From Pelobacter sp. UBA6093 (GTDB lineage Bacteria > Desulfobacterota > Desulfuromonadia > Desulfuromonadales > Syntrophotaleaceae), in contig DIWZ01000028.1 in assembly GCA_002435955.1 (NCBI GenBank), positions 1-38,282 on the forward strand: a stretch of DNA of 38,282 nt, in the 5' to 3' direction. Positions 15,056-24,007 of this stretch are shown one piece after another; the first letter of the stretch is position 1; the number at the start of each line of letters is the position of its first letter. Below the pieces are notes generated by a model. The model ran no database searches, was not told where the DNA came from, and saw only the letters and a program-made list of their open reading frames with translations. The translations under genes were made by a program, and so were the position numbers.

Positions 15056-15955
15056 TCAGTCGAACAACGTCGGCATCCACCATTTCCGGGACACCAGCCG
15101 TTTAATGGCAGGCAGTTGCTCTTCAACCGCCGCCACTCCTGCGGCCACCGCCTCCTCGAATTGGGAAAAATCGGCCCAGTGGGAGCCGTTTTGTCGCGGC
15201 TTCACCACCAGGTGCGCCTGGCGGCAGCGTTCGGTGCTCAGGGTCCAGCGGGCGATACTGTCGGCCCGTCCGATAATATCCAGCGCACTGTCCAGATCTC
15301 GACAAGGATCGAGGACACTGGCCGCATCCACCGCAATCACCACGTCCGCGCCAAGACCAAACGCCGGCGCCACAGGCACCGCATCGATCCAGCCGCCATC
15401 GACCAGCATGCGTCCGCCATCCCGCACCGGCGGCAATAATCCGGGGATGGCACAACTGGCCGAAACCGCTCGACGTAGACTGCCGCTGGTGAAAACGACT
15501 TCCTGACCGGAGATCAGATCCAGAGCCGTGGTGCAAAAAGGGATACGGGTATCCTCAAAGTCAAGATCGTCGATCATGAAGGAAAAATTCTGCTGGGATG
15601 CCGATTTGCCGTAATAGGACTGCCTCGTCACCACCAGGGTGTAAAACAAACTTTTCCAGGCCAATTGAAGCAGGCGATCGAACATGCCGGAATGCTCATC
15701 GTTCTGGTCGCCAAGTTGATCGAAACGGGTATCTTTGAACACGTCGCTGGCCAGGTACGCCTGAAAACGGTCCTTCAGAACCGCCACGGAGGGTTCCAGC
15801 GCATAGATCGCGCCGATAATCGCACCCATGCTGGTACCGGCGATCATATCGATGGGCAGGCCGTGTTTTTCAAATGCCTCCAGGACCCCGATATGGGCCA
15901 CCCCCCGGGCTGCCCCGCCTCCCAGAGCCAGAGCCACTTTACGCCGTCTGAACAT
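15056..15955 (-). CDS. Patatin-like phospholipase (RssA/NTE type)
   Basis: A 299-residue alpha/beta hydrolase of the patatin family, likely an acyl-ester lipase on membrane lipids. The oxyanion hole is LGGGAARG (about 10-17), the nucleophile elbow GTSMG (Ser about 43) and the catalytic Asp is in VDGGWIDAVPV. No signal peptide is present, so it is cytoplasmic or membrane-peripheral, like RssA/YchK. The start at 15955 follows GGCGGAGGAGATCTT; upstream in-frame codons lack a site. It diverges from radC with 174 bp between the starts. Confidence 0.9.
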   Translation of the reverse strand: MFRRRKVALALGGGAARGVAHIGVLEAFEKHGLPIDMIAGTSMGAIIGAIYALEPSVAVLKDRFQAYLASDVFKDTRFDQLGDQNDEHSGMFDRLLQLAWKSLFYTLVVTRQSYYGKSASQQNFSFMIDDLDFEDTRIPFCTTALDLISGQEVVFTSGSLRRAVSASCAIPGLLPPVRDGGRMLVDGGWIDAVPVAPAFGLGADVVIAVDAASVLDPCRDLDSALDIIGRADSIARWTLSTERCRQAHLVVKPRQNGSHWADFSQFEEAVAAGVAAVEEQLPAIKRLVSRKWWMPTLFD

Positions 15956-16129
15956 AAGATCTCCTCCGCCGAAAATGGACTTGGAACAATTTGACCGATC
16001 CGTTTCGAAGCCGCCGGGTTGCTTTTCATCCTGCAACTTACGATCCGTCACTCTACCATTTTTTATTTGATCATATTAATATTTTTTGAAACAATGGTTA
16101 CCTTGCTTCCTATTAACAAGGATACCATC

Positions 16130-16813
16130 ATGCCCACGATAAAGGATTGGCCCGAGGACGAACGTCCGCGCGAAAAACTGCTGCAGCGTGGCCCGGAAGC
16201 ACTCAGTGATACCGAGCTGCTGGCCCTGGTACTGCGTAGCGGTGACGCCACCAGCGGCAACAGTGCCATCGACCAGGGTCGCGTGCTGATACAACGTTTC
16301 GGCGGCCTGCGCGACCTGGCGGGCGCCACCGTTACCGAACTGCGCTCCATCAAGGGCATCGGCCCGGCGAAGGCCGCGGAATTGCAGGCGGTGTTTGAAC
16401 TGGCCCGCCGCTTCGGCCGCAGTCCCTTACGCCCCGGCGACCGTTACACTACCCCGCAAGCGGTGTTCGCTCACTTTCACGAACGCCTGCGCGACCACAA
16501 GCGAGAGCGCTTCATCGCCCTGCTGCTCGACAGCAAAAACCGCCTGTTGCGCGAAGTCGGCATCTCGGAAGGCAGCCTGACAGCCAGCATTGTCCATCCG
16601 CGCGAGGTATTCGCGCCGGTAGTACGCGAATCGGCGGCGGCCGTGTTGTTTGTGCATAATCACCCCTCCGGCGACCCGGCGCCAAGTCGCGAGGATCTCG
16701 ATATCACCCTGCGCCTCAAAGAGGCCGGCGAACTGATGGGGGTACGGGTGCTCGATCACATCATCATCGGCAGTGAAGGCTATGTCAGCCTCGCGGATCG
16801 CGGCCTGCTGTAG
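16130..16813 (+). CDS. radC: RadC family protein (UPF0758, JAMM metalloprotease fold)
   Basis: A 227-residue protein. The N-terminal 'IKDWPEDERPREKLLQRGPE' and 'LSDTELLALVLRSG' begin the helix-hairpin-helix part ('LRSIKGIGPAKAAELQAVFEL'). The C-terminal JAMM/MPN+ motif is visible as HNHPSGDPAPSREDLD (His-x-His and the distal Asp), with an upstream Glu in VHPREVF. Despite its historical name, its role in DNA repair is uncertain. The ATG at 16130 follows AACAAGGATACC; earlier in-frame codons translate AT-rich leader. It is followed by its own terminator. Confidence 0.92.
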   Translation: MPTIKDWPEDERPREKLLQRGPEALSDTELLALVLRSGDATSGNSAIDQGRVLIQRFGGLRDLAGATVTELRSIKGIGPAKAAELQAVFELARRFGRSPLRPGDRYTTPQAVFAHFHERLRDHKRERFIALLLDSKNRLLREVGISEGSLTASIVHPREVFAPVVRESAAAVLFVHNHPSGDPAPSREDLDITLRLKEAGELMGVRVLDHIIIGSEGYVSLADRGLL

Positions 16814-16870
16814 CGTCAAGGGCGGTTGCTTCGCTGCCGCAGGCCGTGGTATGATTCAAAACGTTTACGG

Positions 16871-16904
16871 AAAAAGGACCGGGAGTATTCCCCGGTCTTT
16901 TTTT
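16871..16904 (+). terminator. Rho-independent terminator of radC
   Basis: GACCGGG (16877-16883) pairs with CCCGGTC (16891-16897) across a 7-nt loop, followed by TTTTTTT and preceded by AAAAA. It lies 58 bp after the radC stop. Confidence 0.88.
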
Positions 16905-16922
16905 CTGTTGCTCATTATTTAT

Positions 16923-16958
16923 CCCATAAGCCCCATAGGTCCCATAGGACTCATAGAA
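16923..16958. repeat. 9-bp tandem repeat, four units
   Basis: CCCATAAGC, CCCATAGGT, CCCATAGGA and CTCATAGAA sit head to tail in the gap between the radC terminator and the U32 gene. It has simple-sequence character and makes spurious YG-repeat or PIG-repeat peptides in open frames. No function is evident. Confidence 0.75.
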
Positions 16959-17005
16959 AAATCGCAAAAAACCCTAGTAACGTATCAGAAAGCGCTGTCA
17001 CCATC

Positions 17006-19381
17006 ATGCCCGACATTTTAAAACGCCCCGAATTGCTGGCCCCCGCAGGCAGCCTGGAAGCCTTTTTCGCCGCCATGGAATCGGGCGCGGACGCTGTTTA
17101 TTGCGGCCTCAAGGAATTTTCCGCCCGCGCCAAGGCCCGCAACATTTCCATGACCGATCTGGAAGGGATGCTGGCCTACGCCCGCAAGCTGGACCGCCGC
17201 ATCTACGTGACGGTCAATACCCTGATCCGCGAAGAGGAACTGCCGCGTCTGGCCGAAACCCTGGCCGGACTCGAAGCGATGGACGTCGACGGCATCATCC
17301 TGCAGGATCTGGGCGTCTGGAAAATGGCGCGGGACCACTTCCCCGGCCTGCGACTGCACGCCTCCACCCAGATGACGGTGCACAATGCCGCCGGCATCCG
17401 CACCCTGGAGCGCATGGGGTTCAAGCGGGCGGTGCTGGCACGCGAACTGACGCTGGAGGAAATCACCGATATCCGTCGCGACACCACTCTCGAACTGGAA
17501 CATTTCATCCATGGCGCCCTGTGCTTCTGCTATTCGGGACAGTGCCTGTTTTCCTCCTGGCTGGGAGGCAAAAGCGGCAATCGCGGCCGCTGTGCGCAAC
17601 CGTGCCGGCGTCGCTACCGGTATCGGCAAAAAGAGGGGTATTACTTTTCGCCCAACGATATGTCGGTCATCGACCTGCTGCCGCAGCTGCAACAAGCCGG
17701 CGTCGGCAGTTTCAAGATCGAGGGGCGCATGAAAAGTGCGGAATACGTAGCCAACGTGGTGGCGGCTTACCGGCAGGTCCTGGATGCGGCCCCGGCACAG
17801 AAAAAAACCGCTCTGCTGGCGGCCAAGGAGCGCCTCAAAAACTCCTTCGGGCGCTTGCCGACCAAGGGGTTCCTGCCCGGCCCCAAGCCTACGGATATCG
17901 CCATTCCGTCGTTAAAAGGTGCCACCGGCCGTTTCCTTGGCGAGATCAGCGCCGTGCGCGGCGGCGACATCACCTTCAAAAGCCGGGATCGTCTGCACCT
18001 TGGCGACCGCATCCGCATTCAGCCCAAAAGCGACCAGGCCGGCACCGCATTTACCATAAAAGAGTTGCGCCTGGGTCGTGCCAGCGTCAAGGCGGCGACG
18101 GCCGGCAGCCTGGTGTGCGTGCCATCGACCTTCCGCGACACCTTCCGCGTCGGCGATGCGGTTTTCAAAGTCTCCTCCGAGCAGGCTTTTACCATGAGCG
18201 AGCCGGCCTGCCGCCGCAAATTGCAGCAAGCCGGCAAGATCCCCACCGGATTCGACCTGCATATCGAGCTGCAAGGGGAGACCCTGATTCTCACCGGCCG
18301 GGCCGGAGATGTCGAACTCGAACAGTCCTATGCCGTACCGATCTTTCCAGCCAGCGACAGCCCGTTATCGCCCGACACCCTGCGGTCGGTGTTCGAGCGC
18401 AGCGGCGACGTGCCGGTGGTTCTCAGGAATATGACCACCGGGACCCTGCCGCCGGTGGTGATCCCCCCCAGCCGTCTCAAGGAAGTCAGACGCCTGTTCT
18501 ATCAAAGCGTCCATCAACGCCTCGGCAATGCGGGCAGCCATAACCGCCAGACGCATCTGCAGGCCGCCCTGGACAATCTGCTGCCGGTTCATTCCTCCGG
18601 AGCCGGGCAAAAGCGACAGATCACCGTGGCCATCGACCGCATGCGCGACAGTCATCTGCTCAATGACCCGCTGGTGGACCGCATCATGCTGCCGCTGACC
18701 CCCTCCAATGTGCAACAGCTCGGCCAGGGCCAACGTCTGACCGGACGCGAGGCCCGGGTCATCTGGGATGTTCCCTTTGTGCTGCTGGGTGCTGACTGGC
18801 AGGAATGCCGCAGTGCCGTCCGCCTCCTGGCAGCGCACGGGTTTCGCACCTTTCGCCTTAACAATCTGGGACATTTCCCTCTGTTCGACGATCTGGAAGG
18901 GGTCACCCTTTTGAGCAGTTGGCGGCTGTTCACCCTCAACAGCCAGGCAGCCCTGGCCTGGGGTGAGCTGGGCATCACCGAGGCGACGCTTTACCTGGAG
19001 GATGATCGCACCAATCTAGCGGCCGTGCTGCAGCACGACACCGGGTTGGCAACCAACCTGACCGCCTATGCCTCGGTACCCCTGATCACCTCGCGCATCC
19101 CCCTGCGCGGCCTGCGCAGCGACAGCCCGGTGCTTTCGGACCGCGACGATGCCTATCGGGTAACCCAGCGCGGTAACCAGACGGTGGTCAGTTCGGCAAC
19201 CGACTTTTCCCTGCTGGGGCATCTGCCCGAGCTGGAAAGCATGGGCTGTCACCGGTTCATCATCGACCTGTCCCATCTGGGGCCGTTCTCCGCCCAGGGC
19301 AAGCAGGTGCTGGATGCAGTGCGCCGTGGCGGCCATATCGCGGGAACCTCGGATTTCAACTTCGAACGCGGCATGGAATAG
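17006..19381 (+). CDS. U32 family protein, probable RlhA/YhbU-like RNA-modifying (formerly 'peptidase') enzyme
   Basis: A 791-residue cytoplasmic protein. The N-terminal U32 domain (about 1-330) begins 'RPELLAPAGSLEAFFAAMES' with 'GADAVYCGLKEFSARAKARN'. The signature 'HGALCFCYSGQCLFSSW' and 'GNRGRCAQPCRRRY' (about 168-205) supplies conserved Cys residues that in characterised U32 proteins bind a [4Fe-4S] cluster. 'GSFKIEGRMKSAEYV' closes the domain. A DUF3656-like middle and a long C-terminal part follow, including 'RGGHIAGTSDFNFERGME' at the end. Length and layout match E. coli RlhA (23S rRNA 5-hydroxycytidine formation) more than the short UbiU/UbiV; this assignment is by family. The ATG at 17006 starts just before the conserved block but has a weak ribosome site. 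Confidence 0.88.
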   Translation: MPDILKRPELLAPAGSLEAFFAAMESGADAVYCGLKEFSARAKARNISMTDLEGMLAYARKLDRRIYVTVNTLIREEELPRLAETLAGLEAMDVDGIILQDLGVWKMARDHFPGLRLHASTQMTVHNAAGIRTLERMGFKRAVLARELTLEEITDIRRDTTLELEHFIHGALCFCYSGQCLFSSWLGGKSGNRGRCAQPCRRRYRYRQKEGYYFSPNDMSVIDLLPQLQQAGVGSFKIEGRMKSAEYVANVVAAYRQVLDAAPAQKKTALLAAKERLKNSFGRLPTKGFLPGPKPTDIAIPSLKGATGRFLGEISAVRGGDITFKSRDRLHLGDRIRIQPKSDQAGTAFTIKELRLGRASVKAATAGSLVCVPSTFRDTFRVGDAVFKVSSEQAFTMSEPACRRKLQQAGKIPTGFDLHIELQGETLILTGRAGDVELEQSYAVPIFPASDSPLSPDTLRSVFERSGDVPVVLRNMTTGTLPPVVIPPSRLKEVRRLFYQSVHQRLGNAGSHNRQTHLQAALDNLLPVHSSGAGQKRQITVAIDRMRDSHLLNDPLVDRIMLPLTPSNVQQLGQGQRLTGREARVIWDVPFVLLGADWQECRSAVRLLAAHGFRTFRLNNLGHFPLFDDLEGVTLLSSWRLFTLNSQAALAWGELGITEATLYLEDDRTNLAAVLQHDTGLATNLTAYASVPLITSRIPLRGLRSDSPVLSDRDDAYRVTQRGNQTVVSSATDFSLLGHLPELESMGCHRFIIDLSHLGPFSAQGKQVLDAVRRGGHIAGTSDFNFERGME

Positions 19382-19396
19382 CATCCATGCCGTAGA

Positions 19397-20014
19397 TTAC
19401 GGACCGTTCGGCCGTGTGCCGGCGTCGGGCAGGGTCAAAAACAGACTGCGCGCCAGTTCCGTCAACCCCCGCAACCGGTCATAATCCGGATTGCGCAGCG
19501 GCATGGCCGCCGCGCCTCCCTCCAGGATATGGGCACGGTCGCGCCACAGATCGCGCTCCATTTTGCCATCCACAGCCCGTGCTTCGGCGGCGATCTCAAA
19601 CTGTGGCGGTGGCTCGGTTTCGCCATAGTTGGCACTGCTGAACAGAAAATCGACATGCACAGCCAGAACCAGGTCGACCGGTGCCGGTGCCCTGGCCACC
19701 AGTTCCGGGGCCGGCACGTAGGTCAAGGCCTTGCGCTCCAGACGATCGAGCTGCACCGGTTCCGCGACAAGGTAACCTTTGGCCTGCAATACCTGCCGCA
19801 CCTGAACCAACACTTCCCGATCCAAACCACTTTGCGGCAGAGGTCGATAACGCTCGTCGAAGGACACGCCGACCAGCGCCACACTGCGCGCCGTCGTCGG
19901 CCAGGCCGCGGCATCGATAAACAGGGGCGTCCGTGGAGCCGTGGCACATCCCCCCAGCACCCCTGCCAACAGGACCAGCCACAGTTTCCGCCAGTTTGTT
20001 TTGGTTCTCTTCAT
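19397..20014 (-). CDS. Putative outer-membrane or periplasmic lipoprotein, function unknown
   Basis: A 205-residue protein with a lipoprotein signal: basic start MKRTKTNWRK, hydrophobic LWLVLLAGVL, lipobox LGGC with Cys23. The remainder is a mixed alpha/beta soluble domain ('SVALVGVSFDERYRPLP', 'LVLAVHVDFLFSSANYG') without a family I can name. GGGGAGG precedes the ATG at 20014, which is chosen over an upstream in-frame ATG at 20056. Its 3' end is 15 bp from the convergent U32 stop. Confidence 0.75.
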   Translation of the reverse strand: MKRTKTNWRKLWLVLLAGVLGGCATAPRTPLFIDAAAWPTTARSVALVGVSFDERYRPLPQSGLDREVLVQVRQVLQAKGYLVAEPVQLDRLERKALTYVPAPELVARAPAPVDLVLAVHVDFLFSSANYGETEPPPQFEIAAEARAVDGKMERDLWRDRAHILEGGAAAMPLRNPDYDRLRGLTELARSLFLTLPDAGTRPNGP

Positions 20015-20173
20015 AACGACCTCCCCGTTTCCGGTATTGCGCCCCCTGCCCTGCATAACCGCCGGATCGACACCCTGTCACCGTGGATCGCATCTAATCG
20101 GATCTTTGCCGGAGGCTTATCCTCCGCTAACACCTCCGGTGTTGAATGCCCGAGTCATCCAACAGGAGGAACC

Positions 20174-20401
20174 ATGGCCCGTTTTCGCAGCATCCAAACC
20201 ATCGTAGACGCCTTCCGGGTCCAGCAGCGAACCGTGATCCCCCCCACCCAAAATGGCCATCAGGGCCTCTATGTCGTCTATCCTGGCGACTATCTATGTG
20301 TGGATCAGGAAGGACGTACTTTTCCCTGCAAGGCTGAAGAATTTGAGCGTAATTACGAACCGGTCGATGAATCCAACCCATCAGGAGAATGCCATGATTG
20401 A
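20174..20401 (+). CDS. Small hypothetical protein, 75 aa
   Basis: Starts MARFRSIQTIVDAF after a strong AGGAGG site. The centre 'GLYVVYPGDYLCVDQEGRTF' then 'PCKAEEFERNYEPV' resembles a pattern seen in small phage-like and accessory proteins ('PGD....G...P.K...FE..Y..V'), but I cannot assign a function. It overlaps the next gene by 8 bp, and the two are translationally coupled. Confidence 0.7.
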   Translation: MARFRSIQTIVDAFRVQQRTVIPPTQNGHQGLYVVYPGDYLCVDQEGRTFPCKAEEFERNYEPVDESNPSGECHD

Positions 20402-20567
20402 CATCTGCCCTTTGTGCGGCCGCTACAGCCTGACTCCGGAGTATCCGCCGAAACCCTGCCCTATCTGCGAAGAAGAGTTATTGAACAAATCCGCCGCCTC
20501 ATCGCCGCGGCTCCTGTCCTACCCCCCACGGCAGAGGCCAACACTTGAACGACGTCCGGATGCCTGA
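20394..20567 (+). CDS. Small zinc-ribbon-like protein, 57 aa
   Basis: Starts MIDICPLCGRYSLTPEY, with a second pair PCPICEEELL. The two CPxC pairs about 16 residues apart form a likely zinc ribbon; a Pro/Arg-rich tail follows. AGGAGAATGCC supplies the ribosome site inside the preceding gene, which it overlaps by 8 bp. Function unknown. Confidence 0.65.
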   Translation: MIDICPLCGRYSLTPEYPPKPCPICEEELLNKSAASSPRLLSYPPRQRPTLERRPDA

Positions 20568-20634
20568 CGGATCGATTGCTTAAATTTTCGCTGACCGGGA
20601 AAGCAAACCCCGCCTCCACCTGACCGGCACCTGT

Positions 20635-22797
20635 TCAGTGACTGCGCGGCTGTTGCGGGATACAGGTCCGACATGCCTCGATGGACCCGGGACGGCCCAG
20701 CACCACCAAAATATCACCGGCCTCCAGTTTCGTATCCGGCGGGGGCGAAACGATGCGCTGATCCCCGCGCCGAATGCCGATAACCGATAAGCCGATGCGA
20801 TGGCGTAAATCGAGGGCAGCCAGGGTGCGCCCCACCCAACCGGATGCCTCGGGAAAGCCGACCTCCCCGATTTGAAATCCCGCGTTATTATCGGTTTTCT
20901 GCACTATTCTCGGTGCCAGCAACTCCCCTGCCTGCGCCAGACTTTCGTGGCTGCCCAGCAGCACCACCCGATCTCCGGGCAACAGCATGAAATCCGCATC
21001 GGGGTCGAAATGGCTCTGTCCCGAACGATCCACCGCTACCAGGGTCGCCCCGGTGCGGGAACGCAGGGCCAGTTCGCCGAGGCGTTTACCACCGGCGGGA
21101 GAACCGGGACGCAGACGAATTTCCTCCAGCGTCATAGGCCAGGGAGCCTGATCGAATATCGCATCACGAGCGGTGGTGAGCAGATCAACGGCCTGCTCGG
21201 CAGCATCCAGATTGGGCCACAGCACCCGGTCCGCGCCAGCTTTGCGAAACGACTCTTCCTGCTCTGCATTCTGGGCAGTCAATACTACCTTGCCCCGGTA
21301 GTGCCGCTGACGCAAACCCTGTAGCACCGCCATGTTGGGACCGACTCCGGGCATGGCACTGACCACCCAGGGCACCTGATCCAACGGCAGATGGTCGAGC
21401 GTATGTATATCGCCTACATCGCCATAGCGGACCCGCAGGCCTTTGGCCGCGGCTTTGCGCACCACTTCAGGATCGAAATCGACCCCCAGTAAGGTTTTGC
21501 CCTTTGCCAGCAGATTCATGGCGATATGGCCGCCGAAATTACCCAATCCGAACAGAATGACATCCACCGGCGCCCCTGTATCGCCGGAATCGGCCATAGC
21601 TTCGCGATACGGGTGCCGTCGCTGCAAAAATCCCAAAGCGGGCGCCAGTCGTTCATAGATACGGCCGCTGTCCAGAATCAGGTAGCTCGACACGCCGATG
21701 GTAATCACCCCCACCAGGGTGATCATGCCCATGATATTTGTATCGATATGCCCGAACTGCAGCCCCAGAGCCCCCAGGATCAGAGAAAATTCCGATATCT
21801 GCCCGAGGGAAGCACCGGCCAGAAAACCGGTGCGCTTACCGTACCCCATCCCCCCCATGATCCCCGCCACCAGCAGCGGTTTGGCAAGCAACACGAACAC
21901 GGTCAGGATCAGTACCACCAGCAACTGGCGGCCGCTCAGGGCCAACTCCAGGTGGGACCCGAGGGACAGGAAGAAGAACAGCAACAAAAAGTCGCGCAAG
22001 GTCACCAGCCGCGTCGCCAGAATTTCGCGAAAGGAGGTCGAAGCCAGGGATATGCCGGCCATGAACGCACCGACTTCCAGACTTAGTTTAAGCTGCTGGG
22101 AAAGGGCCGCCCACAACGCAGCGTAAGCGATGGCGAACAACAGCAGCAACTCCTGCGAGTGGGACAATCTGGCCATGAGACCGGGCAGCACATAGCGCAT
22201 CAGCAGCGCGGTGAGGCCGATAAACGCGCCCCCCTTGAGCAGCACCAGCAACCCGTCACGCAATAAGCTGCCTTCGCTGCCGCTGCTCCAGGCGGTCAAC
22301 GCGATCATGGCCAGAATGACCGCCAGATCCTGCACGATGAGCACACCAAGATCGATTTTCCCGTGCAGGGCATCGATTTCGCGTTTGTCCGACAGCAGTT
22401 TGACGATGACGACGGTACTGGAGAAGGTCATGGCGGCCGCAAGATAAAAGGCCTGCAAGGAGCCAAACCCAAGCCCCTTGGTTAGAAGAAAACCGATGCA
22501 GAAAGTCAGGGCAATCTGTCCGCTGCCGATGGCCAGCGCCACCAGACCCGTGCTTCGAATCAGAGTCACATCGAGCTTGAGCCCTACCACGAACAGCAAC
22601 AAGGCTATGCCCAGGGTGGCGAGCAGTTCGTGCTCACGGGAGGCCTGCCATAGATTCAACCCCAACGGCCCCACCAGGATGCCTACCGCAATGAACGCCA
22701 CGATCAGCGGCTGGCGCAGTTTATGGCTTACAGCTCCCACCGCAGCGCTGGCAGCCAGCACCATGGCGGTTTTCAGAAAGATGCCATCGACCTGCAT
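20635..22797 (-). CDS. CPA2-family monovalent cation:proton antiporter with TrkA regulatory domains (KefB/YbaL-like)
   Basis: A 720-residue inner-membrane transporter. Residues about 5-380 carry a dozen hydrophobic helices of the Na+/H+ exchanger fold ('GPLGLNLW', 'FSSTVVIVKLLSDK', 'GAFMAGISLAST'). A TrkA-N/RCK Rossmann domain follows at about 405-520 (GLGNFGGHIAMNLL). Two TrkA-C domains sit at about 545-620 (LRPGSPAGGKRLGELALRSR) and 640-710 (FPEASGWVGRTLAALDLRHR). It probably exchanges K+ or Na+ for H+, with NAD(H)-type nucleotide control. The KefB/C glutathione-site motifs are not evident. The ATG at 22797 follows GGGGAGGGGACGGGAT; an upstream in-frame ATG at 22857 is less plausible. Confidence 0.88.
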   Translation of the reverse strand: MQVDGIFLKTAMVLAASAAVGAVSHKLRQPLIVAFIAVGILVGPLGLNLWQASREHELLATLGIALLLFVVGLKLDVTLIRSTGLVALAIGSGQIALTFCIGFLLTKGLGFGSLQAFYLAAAMTFSSTVVIVKLLSDKREIDALHGKIDLGVLIVQDLAVILAMIALTAWSSGSEGSLLRDGLLVLLKGGAFIGLTALLMRYVLPGLMARLSHSQELLLLFAIAYAALWAALSQQLKLSLEVGAFMAGISLASTSFREILATRLVTLRDFLLLFFFLSLGSHLELALSGRQLLVVLILTVFVLLAKPLLVAGIMGGMGYGKRTGFLAGASLGQISEFSLILGALGLQFGHIDTNIMGMITLVGVITIGVSSYLILDSGRIYERLAPALGFLQRRHPYREAMADSGDTGAPVDVILFGLGNFGGHIAMNLLAKGKTLLGVDFDPEVVRKAAAKGLRVRYGDVGDIHTLDHLPLDQVPWVVSAMPGVGPNMAVLQGLRQRHYRGKVVLTAQNAEQEESFRKAGADRVLWPNLDAAEQAVDLLTTARDAIFDQAPWPMTLEEIRLRPGSPAGGKRLGELALRSRTGATLVAVDRSGQSHFDPDADFMLLPGDRVVLLGSHESLAQAGELLAPRIVQKTDNNAGFQIGEVGFPEASGWVGRTLAALDLRHRIGLSVIGIRRGDQRIVSPPPDTKLEAGDILVVLGRPGSIEACRTCIPQQPRSH

Positions 22798-22881
22798 ATC
22801 CCGTCCCCTCCCCCGTTCTTTCGCTCTGTGACAACAACTCGGATAATTGTACCGCACAACCTGTCCGGTCTGTTACAGGAT

Positions 22882-22925
22882 AAAAAAAAACGGGGCGCCC
22901 TGCCAACTCTGGCCAAGGTGCCCCG
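22882..22925 (-). terminator. Rho-independent terminator of the CO dehydrogenase / nikMN2 operon
   Basis: On the minus strand CGGGGCACC pairs with GGCGCCCCG (one mismatch), with extra pairing inside. This is followed by nine T residues (the A run at 22882-22890). It lies 33 bp after the nikMN2 stop. Confidence 0.85.
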
Positions 22926-22957
22926 GATCAAGATCGCCCGACTGAATGAAGTCTTAC

Positions 22958-23863
22958 TCAGCCAAGGTTCGGTTTCAGAGGCCGCGCCACCAGCAGGGCC
23001 AGGGCAAAGGTCAACAAAACTCCGCAAAGTCCGGCCATACCGGTGGCCAGAACCTGATGTCCGATGATGGGGACCTGATAACCCGCCAGGGGGGCCCACA
23101 ACGACATGCCCTCCGCCGGCAGGAAGCGCAGGCTTGCGGCGACCTTTTCCAACCCATCCGGCAGCCCGCTGGCCAGCGGGCTCAATAGAAAGGCGATGGC
23201 GCAGGCGGCCGACAACGGCAGCGTCACGGTGCGTCGGCCGATCATGCCTTGCACTGAACGGGGCGCCAGCAGGACAAAGGCAGCGGCCGTGATCAGGCCT
23301 TCACCAACACCGATCAGGCCATGCACGCCGAGCATTGCGCCGGTTACAGTCCCCCATGCAACGGTGCCGGCAGCGGCCAGCTCCACGCAAACGGCCAGGG
23401 AAGCCATCATGACCGACAGCCAGCCGGCTACTCCGTACAAAAGCCCTTGCCGCAACAGAGACAGCGCCGGACGCCGGCTGAGCACGCTGTTCAGCATGCC
23501 GCCGGCCGCAACCCCCACCAGGGCCATGTTGACCAGGTTGGCTCCGAGCACCGTGAGACCGCCGTCACCGAACACCAGCGCCTGCACCGCTACCACCAGG
23601 CTCATGGCCAGCACCGCGAAGGGTGCACCGAGCAGGCTTGCGGCCAGGACGCCGCCGAGCAGGTGCCCGGAAGTCCCGTCGGTAATGGGAAAATTCATCA
23701 TCTGGCCGGCAAAAATTAGCGCCGCCACGGCAGCAAACCGGGTCATGCCGGGTTTATTGCTGGTCCGGGCAGCCGCCACAACCGCAGCGGTCACACCCAG
23801 CAGGCCGACGACCGCCGTTAACGGGCACACCGCACCCTGAAGCATTTGATCGGGGATATGCAT
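22958..23863 (-). CDS. nikMN: CbiM/NikM-type nickel (cobalt) ECF transporter S component fused to a PDGLE domain, copy 2
   Basis: A 301-residue membrane protein, clearly paralogous to the copy at 2212-3126. It has the same MHIPDQML metal-binding N-terminus, 'GTSGHLLGGVLAASLLGAPF', 'FGDGGLTVLGANLVNMALVG', and the PDGLE stretch 'SPLASGLPDGLEKVA' near residue 230. The ATG at 23863 follows GGAGGAACAG; longer in-frame sequence upstream runs through the dispersed repeat. It is the last gene of the CO dehydrogenase series, so nickel supply to the CooS C-cluster is the natural role (inference). ATPase and T subunits are not in the window. Confidence 0.85.
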   Translation of the reverse strand: MHIPDQMLQGAVCPLTAVVGLLGVTAAVVAAARTSNKPGMTRFAAVAALIFAGQMMNFPITDGTSGHLLGGVLAASLLGAPFAVLAMSLVVAVQALVFGDGGLTVLGANLVNMALVGVAAGGMLNSVLSRRPALSLLRQGLLYGVAGWLSVMMASLAVCVELAAAGTVAWGTVTGAMLGVHGLIGVGEGLITAAAFVLLAPRSVQGMIGRRTVTLPLSAACAIAFLLSPLASGLPDGLEKVAASLRFLPAEGMSLWAPLAGYQVPIIGHQVLATGMAGLCGVLLTFALALLVARPLKPNLG

Positions 23864-23878
23864 CTGTTCCTCCTTCAA

Positions 23879-23914
23879 CGAGTTGGTTTTCATCCGGAAA
23901 CGGCCCTTTTTCCC
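23879..23914. repeat. Dispersed repeat, partial copy
   Basis: CGAGTTGGTTTTCATCC followed by GGAAACGGCCCTTTTTCCC matches the left 35 bp of the full copy at 35717-35804 almost base for base, then diverges. It lies between nikMN2 and the flavoprotein gene. Confidence 0.75.
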
Positions 23915-24007
23915 AATCTCGGCGTCAATCCGCACGCTTGCGTGTGTGGCGAAGACATAACACGAGTTGGCAAACAGCCGTCGCAATGGCGGCAATAAGG
24001 GTAGATT

